A DNA stretch of 64,000 nt from Candidatus Methylophosphatis roskildensis (GTDB lineage: Bacteria; Pseudomonadota; Gammaproteobacteria; Burkholderiales; Rhodocyclaceae). How positions within the stretch are numbered: the first letter of the stretch is position 1; every line of letters starts with the position of its first letter. Positions 28,618-37,490 of this stretch are shown here, piece by piece. The stretch is taken from assembly GCA_016708905.1 (NCBI GenBank), contig JADJEV010000004.1, forward strand, positions 992,001-1,056,000. The letters run 5' to 3'. A program made the translations under genes and the position numbers. The notes beneath the pieces were generated by a model that saw only the letters and a program-made list of their open reading frames with translations, was not told the origin of the DNA and ran no database searches.

Positions 28618-28679
28618 CCGCGTGGCGCGGTCATCGAACTCCAGGGCTGGTAACGCCAGCTACGCCGCTCGAGGTCGAG
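28618..28679 (-). promoter_or_regulatory. Three-hairpin leader element, copy 2
   Basis: In mRNA sense: hairpin CTCGA-CC-TCGAG, core GGCGTAGCTGGCGTTACCAG followed by CCCTGGAG, then hairpin CCGCG-CCA-CGCGG. Lies 278 nt upstream of the start at 28340 and downstream of the terminator at 28806-28839. Confidence 0.75.
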
Positions 28680-28805
28680 CAGTATCCCCAGACGAAGACG
28701 GGGCAGAAACCCCAGGGGCATTTGAATCCAGTATGGCAGAGCCATTTTTGCTTGCCAAGAGGAAAATCGGGGAAGTTTTGTGCGTTGTCGAGACCGAAGG
28801 CAAAA

Positions 28806-28839
28806 CACCCCCTCCGTTGGGTGAAAAACGGAGAGGGTG
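28806..28839 (-). terminator. Rho-independent terminator after the GHKL ATPase gene
   Basis: On the minus strand CACCCTCTCCGTT pairs with AACGGAGGGGGTG and is followed by TTTTG. It lies 28 bp past the stop of the gene at 28867-30681. Confidence 0.75.
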
Positions 28840-28866
28840 CGAAAAACGAACCGGCCAGGCAGCCGA

Positions 28867-30681
28867 TCAGACTGGCTTGTCCGCCGCGGCGGTCAATGCG
28901 TGTACCAGCGGCGCGATCGCCGGAACCACTGGATTCAAGGCCCCGGCTTCGGGATGCCGCGCGGTCCACTCGGCGATCGCCGCCTCGGACAGTTCGATCA
29001 CGTGCGTGTGCGAGGCGGTGCACCAGCGATCCTCGGGTCGCCCGAAAATCACGATCGCGGCTTTGCCTGCCACGCCCGGCTTGGCGGCGACACCCCTGTC
29101 GGCCAACGCCTTGCCAACGATGGCACCGACCGAGAGGCCGCGCAGTTCCGAAATCAGGTCGTGCAAGGCGGCCTCGTCGTCTTCGAATGCGTCCTCGTGG
29201 AACGACTCGTTCTCGTCCAGGTAGCGCGAGATCTGGCGGCACAACAGATAGCCCGACTCTTTGGCCGGCACGATCAACGCGCCGTCACGGTAGAGTCCGC
29301 AGTCCTCGACTTCCGCACTGTGCACGACTTCCCCCGTGGCATTCTTCAGAACGATCGCGTAGCGCTCCACCAGATCGATCGGCGCTTCGACCCATCGGCC
29401 GCAGAACCTCACCGACCGGCTCGGCACATAGCAGACCTCTACGGTAAAGGCGGGTACTTGCTCGTTGCCCACCGCCTGGCACTTATCCAGCGAAATCACG
29501 TACGGGTGCGCCCAGTGCTCGGCCGGCAAGTCCGACACGAATACCCAGCCCCGCAGTCGGGCCAGCGTCAGGAACGCGAAGCCGTCGTCGGATTCGTCAT
29601 CCGATGGCAACTCGGCCAGAACGATCCGGCCCGATTCGACATCGGCGCGCGAGACCCGGGTCTCGCAGGGGCCGAGATTGCTGTCGCCGTCGGTCCGCAG
29701 GAACGAGAAGCCGTCGACTGAGGCAAGGATATGCGCCGGCAACACTGGGCATCGGTCGAGGAGATCAGAACAACCGAACCGCCTTGCCTTGTTCCAGTAG
29801 GAGTCGACGAAGTCCTCGTTCGACAGCTCGGTAAACAGTTGGCGCAGCACGCCTTCCCAATGCTTTTGCACCGCCTCCTCAAACGTCCGCTGGAACTTGT
29901 CCGGATCGCACAAACCGGCGCGATCCGGGGCAGTCGCCGGAAAGGCCGCGTCATCGACATGGATCACGATCGACGGCTCGCCGCAGCGATACCCATTTTC
30001 GACCTGGACGCGGATCGGCAGGCCCTGATAGTAGGCCTGCACCTTTCCGAATGGATACGCGCCATCGGTACCGAATTCGCGGAACCAGACTTGTCCCACG
30101 GCCGTGGCGACAAACTGTTCCTTCAGGCGATAGGGTGCAGGCAATTCCTCGTCGTCGAGAAAGACCGGTAGCGCAAACCCGGCGGCGCACTCGCGGATGC
30201 GCGCTTCGACGTTAATGGCGTCCCGCGCGAAGCCCTCCAGCCGAATCAAGGTTCCCTTCTCCGGCGCGAGCGTCGATTCCACGACAGCGAAACGCTTCTG
30301 ATTGGTTGCATCGGTCCAATTCAGCCGCAGCTCGTGTCCACGGGAGCGAACAACCAGCTCGCGGCAGCCAAAGAGTATTGCTGCAAAGCCGATACCGAAA
30401 GCATCCTCCTTGTCGATCAAGGATTCGTCCCAACCGGATTCGGCCACGGTGAGCAGTGCTTGCCACTCGACAATGCCCATGCCATCGTCGGCAATGTGAA
30501 CGACACTGTTCGTGCGATCCTCGGGGTCGCTCGTGACCAGAAACCGGACTTCGGTCGCGCCTGCCCGGCGACTGTTCTGCATCGCCTCGGATAGCGCCCG
30601 TCCGGCATGCTCGAACAGCTTGCCCAAGATGCGCTGCATGAAGCGCTCAGTATTGATGTTGAGTGATACACCTTTGCTCAT
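28867..30681 (-). CDS. GHKL-type (HSP90-like) ATPase, 604 residues
   Basis: Starts MSKGVSLNINTERFMQRILG at 30681 after GGAGGTAGATC. The N-terminal 110 residues hold a Bergerat ATP-binding fold: N box EAMQNSRRAGAT near residue 32, G1 box DDGMGIVEW near residue 65 and G2 box FGIGFAA near residue 94. No histidine-kinase dimerisation or receiver domain is visible. The remainder (about residues 200-600) is unknown, with an acidic stretch ENESFHEDAFEDDEAA. GHKL ATPases of this shape occur in MutL, HSP90, MORC and several anti-phage proteins; which applies here is open. It is encoded between unknown small genes of the mobile element and has its own terminator. Confidence 0.82.
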   Translation of the reverse strand: MSKGVSLNINTERFMQRILGKLFEHAGRALSEAMQNSRRAGATEVRFLVTSDPEDRTNSVVHIADDGMGIVEWQALLTVAESGWDESLIDKEDAFGIGFAAILFGCRELVVRSRGHELRLNWTDATNQKRFAVVESTLAPEKGTLIRLEGFARDAINVEARIRECAAGFALPVFLDDEELPAPYRLKEQFVATAVGQVWFREFGTDGAYPFGKVQAYYQGLPIRVQVENGYRCGEPSIVIHVDDAAFPATAPDRAGLCDPDKFQRTFEEAVQKHWEGVLRQLFTELSNEDFVDSYWNKARRFGCSDLLDRCPVLPAHILASVDGFSFLRTDGDSNLGPCETRVSRADVESGRIVLAELPSDDESDDGFAFLTLARLRGWVFVSDLPAEHWAHPYVISLDKCQAVGNEQVPAFTVEVCYVPSRSVRFCGRWVEAPIDLVERYAIVLKNATGEVVHSAEVEDCGLYRDGALIVPAKESGYLLCRQISRYLDENESFHEDAFEDDEAALHDLISELRGLSVGAIVGKALADRGVAAKPGVAGKAAIVIFGRPEDRWCTASHTHVIELSEAAIAEWTARHPEAGALNPVVPAIAPLVHALTAAADKPV

Positions 30682-30699
30682 GATCTACCTCCAATGATC

Positions 30700-30725
30700 G
30701 GCCGCGCGCCGCAAACGGCGCGGCC
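30700..30725 (-). promoter_or_regulatory. Strong leader hairpin before the GHKL ATPase gene
   Basis: GGCCGCGCCG and CGGCGCGCGGCC form a very GC-rich stem-loop ending about 12 nt before the GGAGG ribosome site. Confidence 0.6.
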
Positions 30726-30801
30726 GGCAAGTGAAATGGATTCCGCCCGGCGTACGACCGGGCGGAATGTCGGGGAGCCAGGCTCCCTCGGGAAACGGCG
30801 G

Positions 30802-31620
30802 CTAGGCCGCCAAGGCTCTGCGGGGTGCCGGCTTGAGAATCTCGACCGTCGCGATCCGCCAGCGGCCATCGTCGATGAGATCGACCACCACCTCGGCGAG
30901 ACTGTCGAAATAGACGCCTTCTTCGTCGACCACGAGGCCACCGTCCGGGCCGGTCAGCACGACGGTGTAGGTATCGGTCGCGCGGTCGTAGCGGATCTCG
31001 ATCCAGCCGTCGTGCTTGGCCGTATGGACCCGGAACTTCAGTGCCGGCGGTGTCGCGATGATGTGCGAATCGTCCGGATCGACGTACTCGACCGGGGCCA
31101 GGCAAGCGCCGGCGTCGACCAGCACCTGAGACAGGCAGCGCATGCCATCGTGCGCGGAGAGCTCCTCGACCTGGACGATCATGTCGCGCAGATGCTTCGA
31201 CTTGAGCGCGTCCTTGTCGATCGGCAACACCGAGCGGTTCTCGCCCAGGGTGAACGACGAGATCCGGACCCCGTTGCCGCACAGTTCTTCGCGCGGCGCG
31301 TCGAGCCGGCGCCCGTCGAATCCGCGCCGTGCGTACGGCGTGATGCGCACCACGGCGCCCAGTTCCGGCACCACGTCGACGAAGTCCCGCGCGGCCACGA
31401 AGAACTCCGCGGCACGGCCGATCTTGACCAGGATCCACTCGTCGGACTGCGCGACGACCTTGCCCTCGACGGGGCGCAAGTCGAACCGAATGCCCAGCGT
31501 GGTGCTCACCGATGCCTCGCCAACATACATCGCCAGCGAATAACGCCGTGCCGTCCTGGACAGGTGATTGCCGATGACACTTCGCGTCCATTCGCCAGCT
31601 TCGTCCTTGCGACTACTCAT
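30802..31620 (-). CDS. Unknown 272-residue protein
   Basis: Start ATG 31620 (MSSRKDEAGEWTRSVIGNHL) with AAAGGAG upstream; the frame further upstream is not coding-like. The protein is soluble and beta-rich in the first half (VVPELGAVVRITPYARRGFD), and ends with DDGRWRIATVEILKPAPRRA. No family recognised. It lies directly upstream of the GHKL ATPase on the same strand (120 bp) and may be its functional partner. A CCCCGTTCGGGG hairpin (31659-31670) lies in its leader. Confidence 0.8.
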   Translation of the reverse strand: MSSRKDEAGEWTRSVIGNHLSRTARRYSLAMYVGEASVSTTLGIRFDLRPVEGKVVAQSDEWILVKIGRAAEFFVAARDFVDVVPELGAVVRITPYARRGFDGRRLDAPREELCGNGVRISSFTLGENRSVLPIDKDALKSKHLRDMIVQVEELSAHDGMRCLSQVLVDAGACLAPVEYVDPDDSHIIATPPALKFRVHTAKHDGWIEIRYDRATDTYTVVLTGPDGGLVVDEEGVYFDSLAEVVVDLIDDGRWRIATVEILKPAPRRALAA

Positions 31621-31717
31621 ATCGATGCTCCTTTCGGTTGCCCGACAGGCGACACCGGCCCCGAACGGGGAGGCGCCCCGATCGGGTGGTTGGGTTGGTG
31701 CAGTGGCGATGCCTCGG

Positions 31718-32080
31718 TCAGATGAGGCCGAGGCAGCGAAGCCAGCTCGGCGAGTCGTCCGGGCCCTGCCCGTCCGGCTCGACGACATATCCGGTCGGCG
31801 TTTCGCAGATGCCGTCGGCGTTCCAGTCCTCGAGTTCCTCCAGGCTGGGCACCTCATGGACTTCGAAACACCACGCCGGCACGGCGCTGATCTCGGTCCG
31901 CTTGTTTGCGATCCACTGTTCGAGCGGCACGTCGGATTTCTTCCTCAAGAACGGCCGGAAGCCGGAATCACCGATACGCTGGATCAGGATGCGCCCATCG
32001 CGCCGATTGGAAACCAGGGCGCGAAATTTCATTGAGAAGAACCGAGCGAACTCGGTCTGTGCTTCTTGGACTGCTGGCAT
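31718..32080 (-). CDS. Unknown 120-residue protein
   Basis: Starts MPAVQEAQTEFARFFSMKFR at 32080 with AGGAGAACTGC upstream. Contains two Trp-rich patches (VPLEQWIANKRTE and LEELEDWNADGICETPTGYV). No family recognised. First gene after the third copy of the three-hairpin leader element, 170 nt downstream of it; the 272-residue gene follows 97 bp later. Confidence 0.8.
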   Translation of the reverse strand: MPAVQEAQTEFARFFSMKFRALVSNRRDGRILIQRIGDSGFRPFLRKKSDVPLEQWIANKRTEISAVPAWCFEVHEVPSLEELEDWNADGICETPTGYVVEPDGQGPDDSPSWLRCLGLI

Positions 32081-32249
32081 TGCAGTTCTCCTATGCCAGC
32101 CCCAAACGGAATTCGGCCCGAGCGGGCGCATCCCGCAGGGGCGATAGAAAACGAGATCCGGCGACGAGCGCCGGCATGGGATTTGGCCAAACCAGAAACG
32201 ATTTGGCGGCTAAAGCAGGGCGAGCCGAGAGGCCGCCCGATTCCGATAC

Positions 32250-32315
32250 GCCACCGAGTTCGGTGGCACAACTCCAGGGCTGGTAACGCCAGCTACGCCG
32301 CTCTCAGGCGAGCGG
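32250..32315 (-). promoter_or_regulatory. Three-hairpin leader element, copy 3
   Basis: In mRNA sense: hairpin CCGCTC/GAGCGG, core GGCGTAGCTGGCGTTACCAG followed by CCCTGGAG, then hairpin GCCACCGA/TCGGTGGC. Located 170 nt upstream of the start at 32080. Confidence 0.75.
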
Positions 32316-32446
32316 GACCAGACAGCCAGACTTGCAGGCGTGGAAGAGCGCCCGCGTAACGAAAGAAAGTTTCCCATTTCGGATTGCCGCCGTCAATACG
32401 GCTTTCTCCCGGAGAGCACCATGCACATCCAGAAAAAAACGATTCG

Positions 32447-32686
32447 TCAGGCGGCCTTTTTGCGATTCCTTCTCGCGTGGGCCTCGAGCAACTGTTCGAT
32501 AGCGCGCTGGGCCAGCTTGGGCATGCGGCGATGGTTCTGCGATTCGTCCGGCATCCGGTAGTTCTTGAGGGCGCGGGGCTCGATGCCGGCGGCCACGGCC
32601 AGTGCATCCCAGGTCAGGCCCAGCGTGACCTTGGCCTGGCGCAGGAAGTCCTGCTGGCTTTGCCCCTGCTGTTGCTCGATGCTCAT
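32447..32686 (-). CDS. Small helix-turn-helix protein downstream of Uma2
   Basis: 79 residues from ATG 32686 (MSIEQQQGQSQQDFLRQAKV), overlapping the Uma2 stop as ATGA. The stretch LGLTWDALAVAAGIEPRALK reads as a helix-turn-helix, as in small Xre-like regulators; the C terminus is basic. Tight coupling with the Uma2 gene suggests they act together, for example nuclease plus regulator or antitoxin-like partner; that pairing is inference. Confidence 0.75.
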   Translation of the reverse strand: MSIEQQQGQSQQDFLRQAKVTLGLTWDALAVAAGIEPRALKNYRMPDESQNHRRMPKLAQRAIEQLLEAHARRNRKKAA

Positions 32687-33246
32687 GCGGCTTCGCTGTC
32701 CATGCCCTTGAAAACCCACTCCAGCGGCAATTCGCATTCGATGCTGGCCAGCGTCAGCGCACCGCTATCGGTCATGTCGAGATAGAGACAACTTCCGTCA
32801 ATCTGCGGCCGGAACACCTCGGCTCGGCGCGTCTCTGGGTCGATCAACACGTACTCGCGCAGCGAGGTCAGCTTGCGGTAAATGGCGAACTTCTTGCCGC
32901 GGTCATAACCCTGCGTGCTCGGCGACAGAACCTCGATGATGAGGGTCGGTGCCGTCACCACCTGTTCGTCGGCCTTGAAACGCTTGTCGCACGTCACCAG
33001 CACGTCCGGGTAGAGGATGGCGTCATTGGCAATCTGCACCTTCATGGCTTCGCTGAAGACCTGGCAAGGGCCGTTGTCCAGATGGTTGCCCAGGTGCCGT
33101 GTCAGGTTGGCGATCACGCGGTTATGCCCTCGCGTGCCCCCCACCATTGCAAACGTCTCGCCTTGATAGAACTCGTGGCGCTCTGATTGTTCGCTCTCCC
33201 ACGCCATGAACTCGGCGAAAGTCATTCTTGGAAGCGGCATGCCCAT
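32683..33246 (-). CDS. Uma2-family (DUF820) PD-(D/E)xK nuclease-like protein
   Basis: 187 residues, MGMPLPRMTFAEFMAWESEQ. The Uma2 signature is clear: ERHEFYQGETFAMVGGT near the N terminus, then ILYPDVLVTCD, LIIEVLSPSTQGYDRGKK and FAIYRKLTSLREYVLIDPE. The PD, E and K residues form the restriction-endonuclease-like active site. Members are abundant in cyanobacteria and on mobile elements; their substrate is unknown. The HTH gene overlaps its 3' end. Divergent from the SF2 helicase gene at 33416. Confidence 0.88.
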   Translation of the reverse strand: MGMPLPRMTFAEFMAWESEQSERHEFYQGETFAMVGGTRGHNRVIANLTRHLGNHLDNGPCQVFSEAMKVQIANDAILYPDVLVTCDKRFKADEQVVTAPTLIIEVLSPSTQGYDRGKKFAIYRKLTSLREYVLIDPETRRAEVFRPQIDGSCLYLDMTDSGALTLASIECELPLEWVFKGMDSEAA

Positions 33247-33415
33247 GCGTTACCCCTCATTCAATAGCACTCATTGAGTACCAATGTATCGCGATCAAAG
33301 GACGCGGTCAACGAACTCCGGATATCCGATCTGATGAGCGTGTGTCATCGGCCGACCGGCACTTGAAGCCGGCCGACTCGGGCATAGCCTGACGGGATAG
33401 ACCGGAGGGTATGCC

Positions 33416-35545
33416 ATGTCCAATTCAACACGCAGCGGGAAGCCGCCGCGTTTCTCCGATGCCGAGTGCAAGGCGATTGCCGCACGCTACGACGGCTCGA
33501 GCAAAGTCATCGATGCGTTGCTGGGTGCGTTTCACGAGCGCGGCGTCAGGCGCCACCACATCGCCCACGCCGCAAAGCGCGGCGGCTATGTGTCGAAAAG
33601 CGTTCGCAAGGACTGGACGCCCAAGGAGGACGCGTGGATGCGCGAGAACTGGCATACCCACTCGCCGGAAGAAGTCGCGCATAGACTGGGCCGCAGCGTC
33701 GTGAGTGTTCTCTTGCGCAAGAAGCGCATCAGGATCGGACGCTACGACGGTCCGGACCTGACGATCCGAGACCTGGAACGCGTCCTGGGCGTGGATCACC
33801 GGCTCTGGCAGGACTTCATCAGGAAAGGCTGGCTTCGTGCGTGGCAGCGCAAGCGCCAGGGCAAGGTCAGCCCGATTACCCGCGTGAGCATCGAGAGCCT
33901 GCATGCCTTCCTGCGGGCGCACCCCGAGGTCATCGACTATCGGCACGCGGGTACCTACGCCAGCGGAATCCTCGAACTGGCGAAGCTGCCCGACCCACCG
34001 CGCCACAAGCAGCTGCGCTGCGACTCGCGCAGCTTCACCGACTGTGTGAAGCCGACACCGAACGGACTTCGGGCACACGCCGAGCAGGTCGAACTGCGCG
34101 AGATCGCGCACCAGTTCACGATGCCCTCGTGCGCGGCGCTCGGCGGCTACCGGTTCTTCGCCCCGATCTACGAGAGTTCGCCCAGGTGTCCGCGCTGCGG
34201 GTGCATCGTCAGCCGCTTTGCACCCGACGGCGTGTACATGGACGAGCCGGACGAGACGCAGACCTTTGCGATGCTCGCCGCAAAACTCGGACTGCGGTTC
34301 GAGAACGGCACGTTCCTCGGTGCCGATGGCGCGGCGATCGACAACATCGCACTGATGCGCTACGCCTTTGGCACGTCGCGCAATCCGGGCCGCGCGGCCC
34401 GAATCTTCGGCACGCTGATCGATGGCGGCCTGAGCGTGGCCAAGGCTGCACCCGTCGCACGAGATCGCCTGCGGCCCAATGTCCTGCGCTACGAACTCAC
34501 ACCGATGCAGGCGGCGGATTTCGAGACCTTCCTTGACACAGGGGCGATCAGCAGCGAACGCTGGCCCGGCTACGGCAAGCGCTACCTCGGCGCGATGGCC
34601 CTCACCCGCATACCGGGCCGGCACCTGCTGATGGTGAGCACGCGGGCGGTGCGCGACCAGTGGATCGAGCACTTCAGATCCTTCGCGCCGAACGCGACGA
34701 TCCGGTGGGTGTACAAGCCGTTCCACGCCGAAGCGACGGTTCGCGAGGCCGACGGCAGCCTGCGCGCGGTGATCGACCTCTACAGCTACGCGACGCGCCA
34801 CAGCTTCGCCGATGCGCGCTACGTGATCTGCCTCTACGACGAGAGCCACCACCTGCCGTCGAACCGGGCGCACCGGCATGCGTTCGTGCCGTGCGAGTTC
34901 CGTATGGGCCAATCGGCATCGGCGATCCGCGAGGACCACCGGGCCGACTGGATTCGCAAGCTGACCGGGGAGGCGGTGGGCGCCGACTGGGCGCCCCATG
35001 TGGCCAACGGCACGCTGCAAACCGTGCCCGTCCGCGTGCTGCTGGTGCGCGATCTCGAACACAAGTATCGCCTTGCCAACCGGCTGACCGAGGGTAGGCG
35101 GGCCATCGTGTTTTGCGAGGCCATCGCGGACGGCGCCGAACTGGAACGCCGGTATGGGATGCCCTTCATCTACTCGGCGACGCGCGAGCCGCTCGCCGTC
35201 ATCGCGGCCCATCGGCGGGTGGCCATGAGCCGGGTCGGGGATGCGGGGATCGATGTGCCCGACCTCGAGGTCGTGGTGGACCTGTCGTTTCTTGGCGGAT
35301 CGAGGGCGCAGAGCCTGCAACGCTTCGGGCGGCTCCTGCATAGCGCGCGGCGCGAGGAACACGTGATCCTCATGACCGACCTCGAGTACGAGAAGCGCAG
35401 CAAGCGGATTCGCGTGCTCGAGCAAAAGGGCTTTGCCTGCCGGGTCGAGCGTGCGCCCGAGGCCGACGAGCCGGCGCCGGTCCGGCGCATCGGCGATCCG
35501 GCACGCGACTGGCAACTGCTGTTCGGACACTGGCACGCCGCCTGA
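33416..35545 (+). CDS. XPB-like SF2 helicase with N-terminal Myb/SANT-like region and degenerate Walker A
   Basis: 709 residues starting at 33416 after CCGGAGGGTATGCC. Residues 60-100 (DWTPKEDAWMRENWHTHSPE, then EVAHRLGRSVVSV) look like a Myb/SANT-type DNA-binding repeat. A zinc-finger-like CPRCGC sits near residue 260. The helicase part shows WPGYGKRYLGAMAL (residues ~382-395) where Walker A should be, with the Lys kept but Ser/Thr replaced by Arg, then LMVSTRAVRDQWIEHF (motif Ia), DESHHLPS (Walker B, near 475), AIVFCEAIADGAELERRYG and SLQRFGRLLHS (motif VI). The order matches XPB/Rad25-type SF2 helicases. It directly precedes the PRTRC operon on the same strand and may belong to it. Confidence 0.75.
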   Translation: MSNSTRSGKPPRFSDAECKAIAARYDGSSKVIDALLGAFHERGVRRHHIAHAAKRGGYVSKSVRKDWTPKEDAWMRENWHTHSPEEVAHRLGRSVVSVLLRKKRIRIGRYDGPDLTIRDLERVLGVDHRLWQDFIRKGWLRAWQRKRQGKVSPITRVSIESLHAFLRAHPEVIDYRHAGTYASGILELAKLPDPPRHKQLRCDSRSFTDCVKPTPNGLRAHAEQVELREIAHQFTMPSCAALGGYRFFAPIYESSPRCPRCGCIVSRFAPDGVYMDEPDETQTFAMLAAKLGLRFENGTFLGADGAAIDNIALMRYAFGTSRNPGRAARIFGTLIDGGLSVAKAAPVARDRLRPNVLRYELTPMQAADFETFLDTGAISSERWPGYGKRYLGAMALTRIPGRHLLMVSTRAVRDQWIEHFRSFAPNATIRWVYKPFHAEATVREADGSLRAVIDLYSYATRHSFADARYVICLYDESHHLPSNRAHRHAFVPCEFRMGQSASAIREDHRADWIRKLTGEAVGADWAPHVANGTLQTVPVRVLLVRDLEHKYRLANRLTEGRRAIVFCEAIADGAELERRYGMPFIYSATREPLAVIAAHRRVAMSRVGDAGIDVPDLEVVVDLSFLGGSRAQSLQRFGRLLHSARREEHVILMTDLEYEKRSKRIRVLEQKGFACRVERAPEADEPAPVRRIGDPARDWQLLFGHWHAA

Positions 35546-35629
35546 TCGCGGTCCGACTTGAACCGCCCGCGAACAGCGAGACGATGAATCCATGGCCGCA
35601 CGGGCGGCCGGTCACAGAACGGAGGAAAC

Positions 35630-37414
35630 ATGCAAAGCATCGAAGCCCCTGTCCGCCCCGAGGGTGGGCAGGGCACCCTGATCCACTTATCGCGCCTGCG
35701 CCCGGCCCGGCACAACCCGAGAGGGAAGCTGGTTGCCGCCGATTGGGCCGACCTCGTGCCTTCGGTCCGAGAACATGGCGTGATCCAGCCGATTCTCGTG
35801 CGACCGCTCGATGGCGAGGACGCCATGGAGATCGTCGCCGGCGAGCGGCGTTACCGGGCCGCCTGCGAGGCCTTCGACGGCGACTACGAGATTCCGTATG
35901 TGTCGCGAGTCCTCTCCGATGCCGATGCGCTGGTGCTGGCCACGATCGAGAACCTGCAGCGCGAGCGGATGAACCCGGCGCGGGAAGCCGAAGCGTGCCA
36001 GACGATCGTGCTCAATCTGGACGGCGACAAGGAGGAAGCCGCGCGCCAGATGGGCTGGTCGGTCGAAACGCTGGAACGCCGTCTGGCTCTGATGGCGTGC
36101 ACGCAGAAGGTCCGCGATGCGCTGGTCGAGAAGCGAATCCTGCTCGGCCATGCCGAATTGCTGGCCGCGATCCCGCCTGCCACCCAGGACAGCACGCTGG
36201 ACAAGGTGGTCGCGCAAAGCATCACCGTGCAGATGCTCAAGGAACGGCTGGGCCAGTTCGCGCGCAAATTGAACGATGCGCCCTTCGACACCCGCGAATG
36301 CGCCGCCTGCCCGCACAACTCGAACCGGCAGAGCCAACTGTTCTCCGAGGCTTTGGGGGAGGGCTTCTGCACCCATCCGACGCATTTCGACGAACTGGTC
36401 GACCGGCATGTGGCCGGGATCGCGGCGGACTACAAGGACTCCTGTCCGGTCGTGCGGATCGTCAAGCCCAAGGATGGCTTCGTGCCGCTGCCGGTCGGCG
36501 CGGACGGCGAACTTGGCGTGGGCTACGAGCAGTATCAGGCCTGCAAGGGGTGCGCGAACTTCGGTTGTTCGATCTCGGCCATGCCGGGCAGCTACGGGCA
36601 GGTCGCCGAGTCGCTGTGCTTTAACGCCGAGTGCAACAGCAAGAAGATCGCGGCGCACAAGAAGGCGCTGCGCCAGGCGAAGGAAGCCGCGACGCCCGCC
36701 GTGCCGAACGTCGCACCGAACGCCGGTGCTGCGAAAGGGACCGCTGCACCCGGCCCGCAGAAGAAGGACACGCCGAGCAACAAGCCGCCGCAGCGCGTGC
36801 TGGAGTACCGGGTCGAGCAGTGGCGCAAATGGGCGGCCAATGCGCTCATGTCGCAGCCGGAGCGCAACCAGCGCGTGCTGGTGGCGGTATTGCTCTCGGT
36901 GAATCAATCCCGGCTGGCGAGCGCGGAGTACCGCGATGCGGTGGCGAAGATCACGGGGACAAACGTCGGCACCAACCTGTTCGAGGGTGCCCTCAAGGAT
37001 ACCGACGGCTTCGACGCGGAGCACCTGCCGACGCTGGTCCAGTGCGTGAGCGCAGCGGCCGCGCTCGGGATAGATGAATCCAATCTGGAAACGCTGCTCA
37101 ACTATCTCGAAGTCGAAGAAGCCGCGCACTTCAAGCTGAACGAGGGATTTCTGGCGCTCTACACGAAGTCGGAACTCGATTCCCTTGCCGACGAATTGAA
37201 GCTCAGGAAGGCGATGGGCGAAGGCTTTGCCAAACGCCGCGACGGGAAGAAGGACGACTTCATCAAGGCGCTGCTGTCGGTTCCAGGCTTTGAGTACGCC
37301 GGACTGGTACCGAAGGTCATGCGCTACAAGCGGAAGAAATTCCCCTACGCCGCTCGGGATGCAGACCCGTCCGCTTCGGAGCAAATGACCCCCACCGAAC
37401 CGGCCACCGCGTAG
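35630..37414 (+). CDS. PRTRC system ParB-family protein
   Basis: 594 residues, start ATG 35630 after ACGGAGGAAAC. The N-terminal ParB/Spo0J domain has LRPARHNPRGK, GVIQPILVRPL, IVAGERRYRAAC (ParB box) and ENLQRERMNP. A helix-turn-helix follows (EEAARQMGWSVETLERRLAL). The middle carries two Cys groups, ECAACPHNS with FCTHPTHF, and CKGCANFGCS with CFNAECNSKK, likely zinc sites. The C-terminal part resembles no classic ParB. ParB-type proteins bind centromere-like DNA and hydrolyse CTP. It is the first gene of the PRTRC cassette, named for its ParB and ThiF members and often found on plasmids. Confidence 0.9.
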   Translation: MQSIEAPVRPEGGQGTLIHLSRLRPARHNPRGKLVAADWADLVPSVREHGVIQPILVRPLDGEDAMEIVAGERRYRAACEAFDGDYEIPYVSRVLSDADALVLATIENLQRERMNPAREAEACQTIVLNLDGDKEEAARQMGWSVETLERRLALMACTQKVRDALVEKRILLGHAELLAAIPPATQDSTLDKVVAQSITVQMLKERLGQFARKLNDAPFDTRECAACPHNSNRQSQLFSEALGEGFCTHPTHFDELVDRHVAGIAADYKDSCPVVRIVKPKDGFVPLPVGADGELGVGYEQYQACKGCANFGCSISAMPGSYGQVAESLCFNAECNSKKIAAHKKALRQAKEAATPAVPNVAPNAGAAKGTAAPGPQKKDTPSNKPPQRVLEYRVEQWRKWAANALMSQPERNQRVLVAVLLSVNQSRLASAEYRDAVAKITGTNVGTNLFEGALKDTDGFDAEHLPTLVQCVSAAAALGIDESNLETLLNYLEVEEAAHFKLNEGFLALYTKSELDSLADELKLRKAMGEGFAKRRDGKKDDFIKALLSVPGFEYAGLVPKVMRYKRKKFPYAARDADPSASEQMTPTEPATA

Positions 37415-37490
37415 GCAGTTGAAGGCAGCCCGACGCCCCGTAGCATGAGGTTACGGGGCCAACCCGCCCACTAGATAGAAGGGAATACCG

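Noticed and set aside
28458..28808. Minus-strand frame containing the repeated peptide WRYQPWSS / GVAGVTSP
   Set aside because: The repeated peptide is only the translation of the conserved RNA-like leader core, which appears in different frames at its copies; the conservation is at RNA level.
33425..35593. Minus-strand frame of over 700 codons opposite the XPB-like helicase
   Set aside because: Arginine/valine-rich shadow of the real gene, without motifs; the plus-strand helicase motifs and ribosome site decide.
35687..37384. Minus-strand 565-codon frame opposite the PRTRC ParB gene
   Set aside because: Shadow frame; the ParB box and Cys clusters are on the plus strand.
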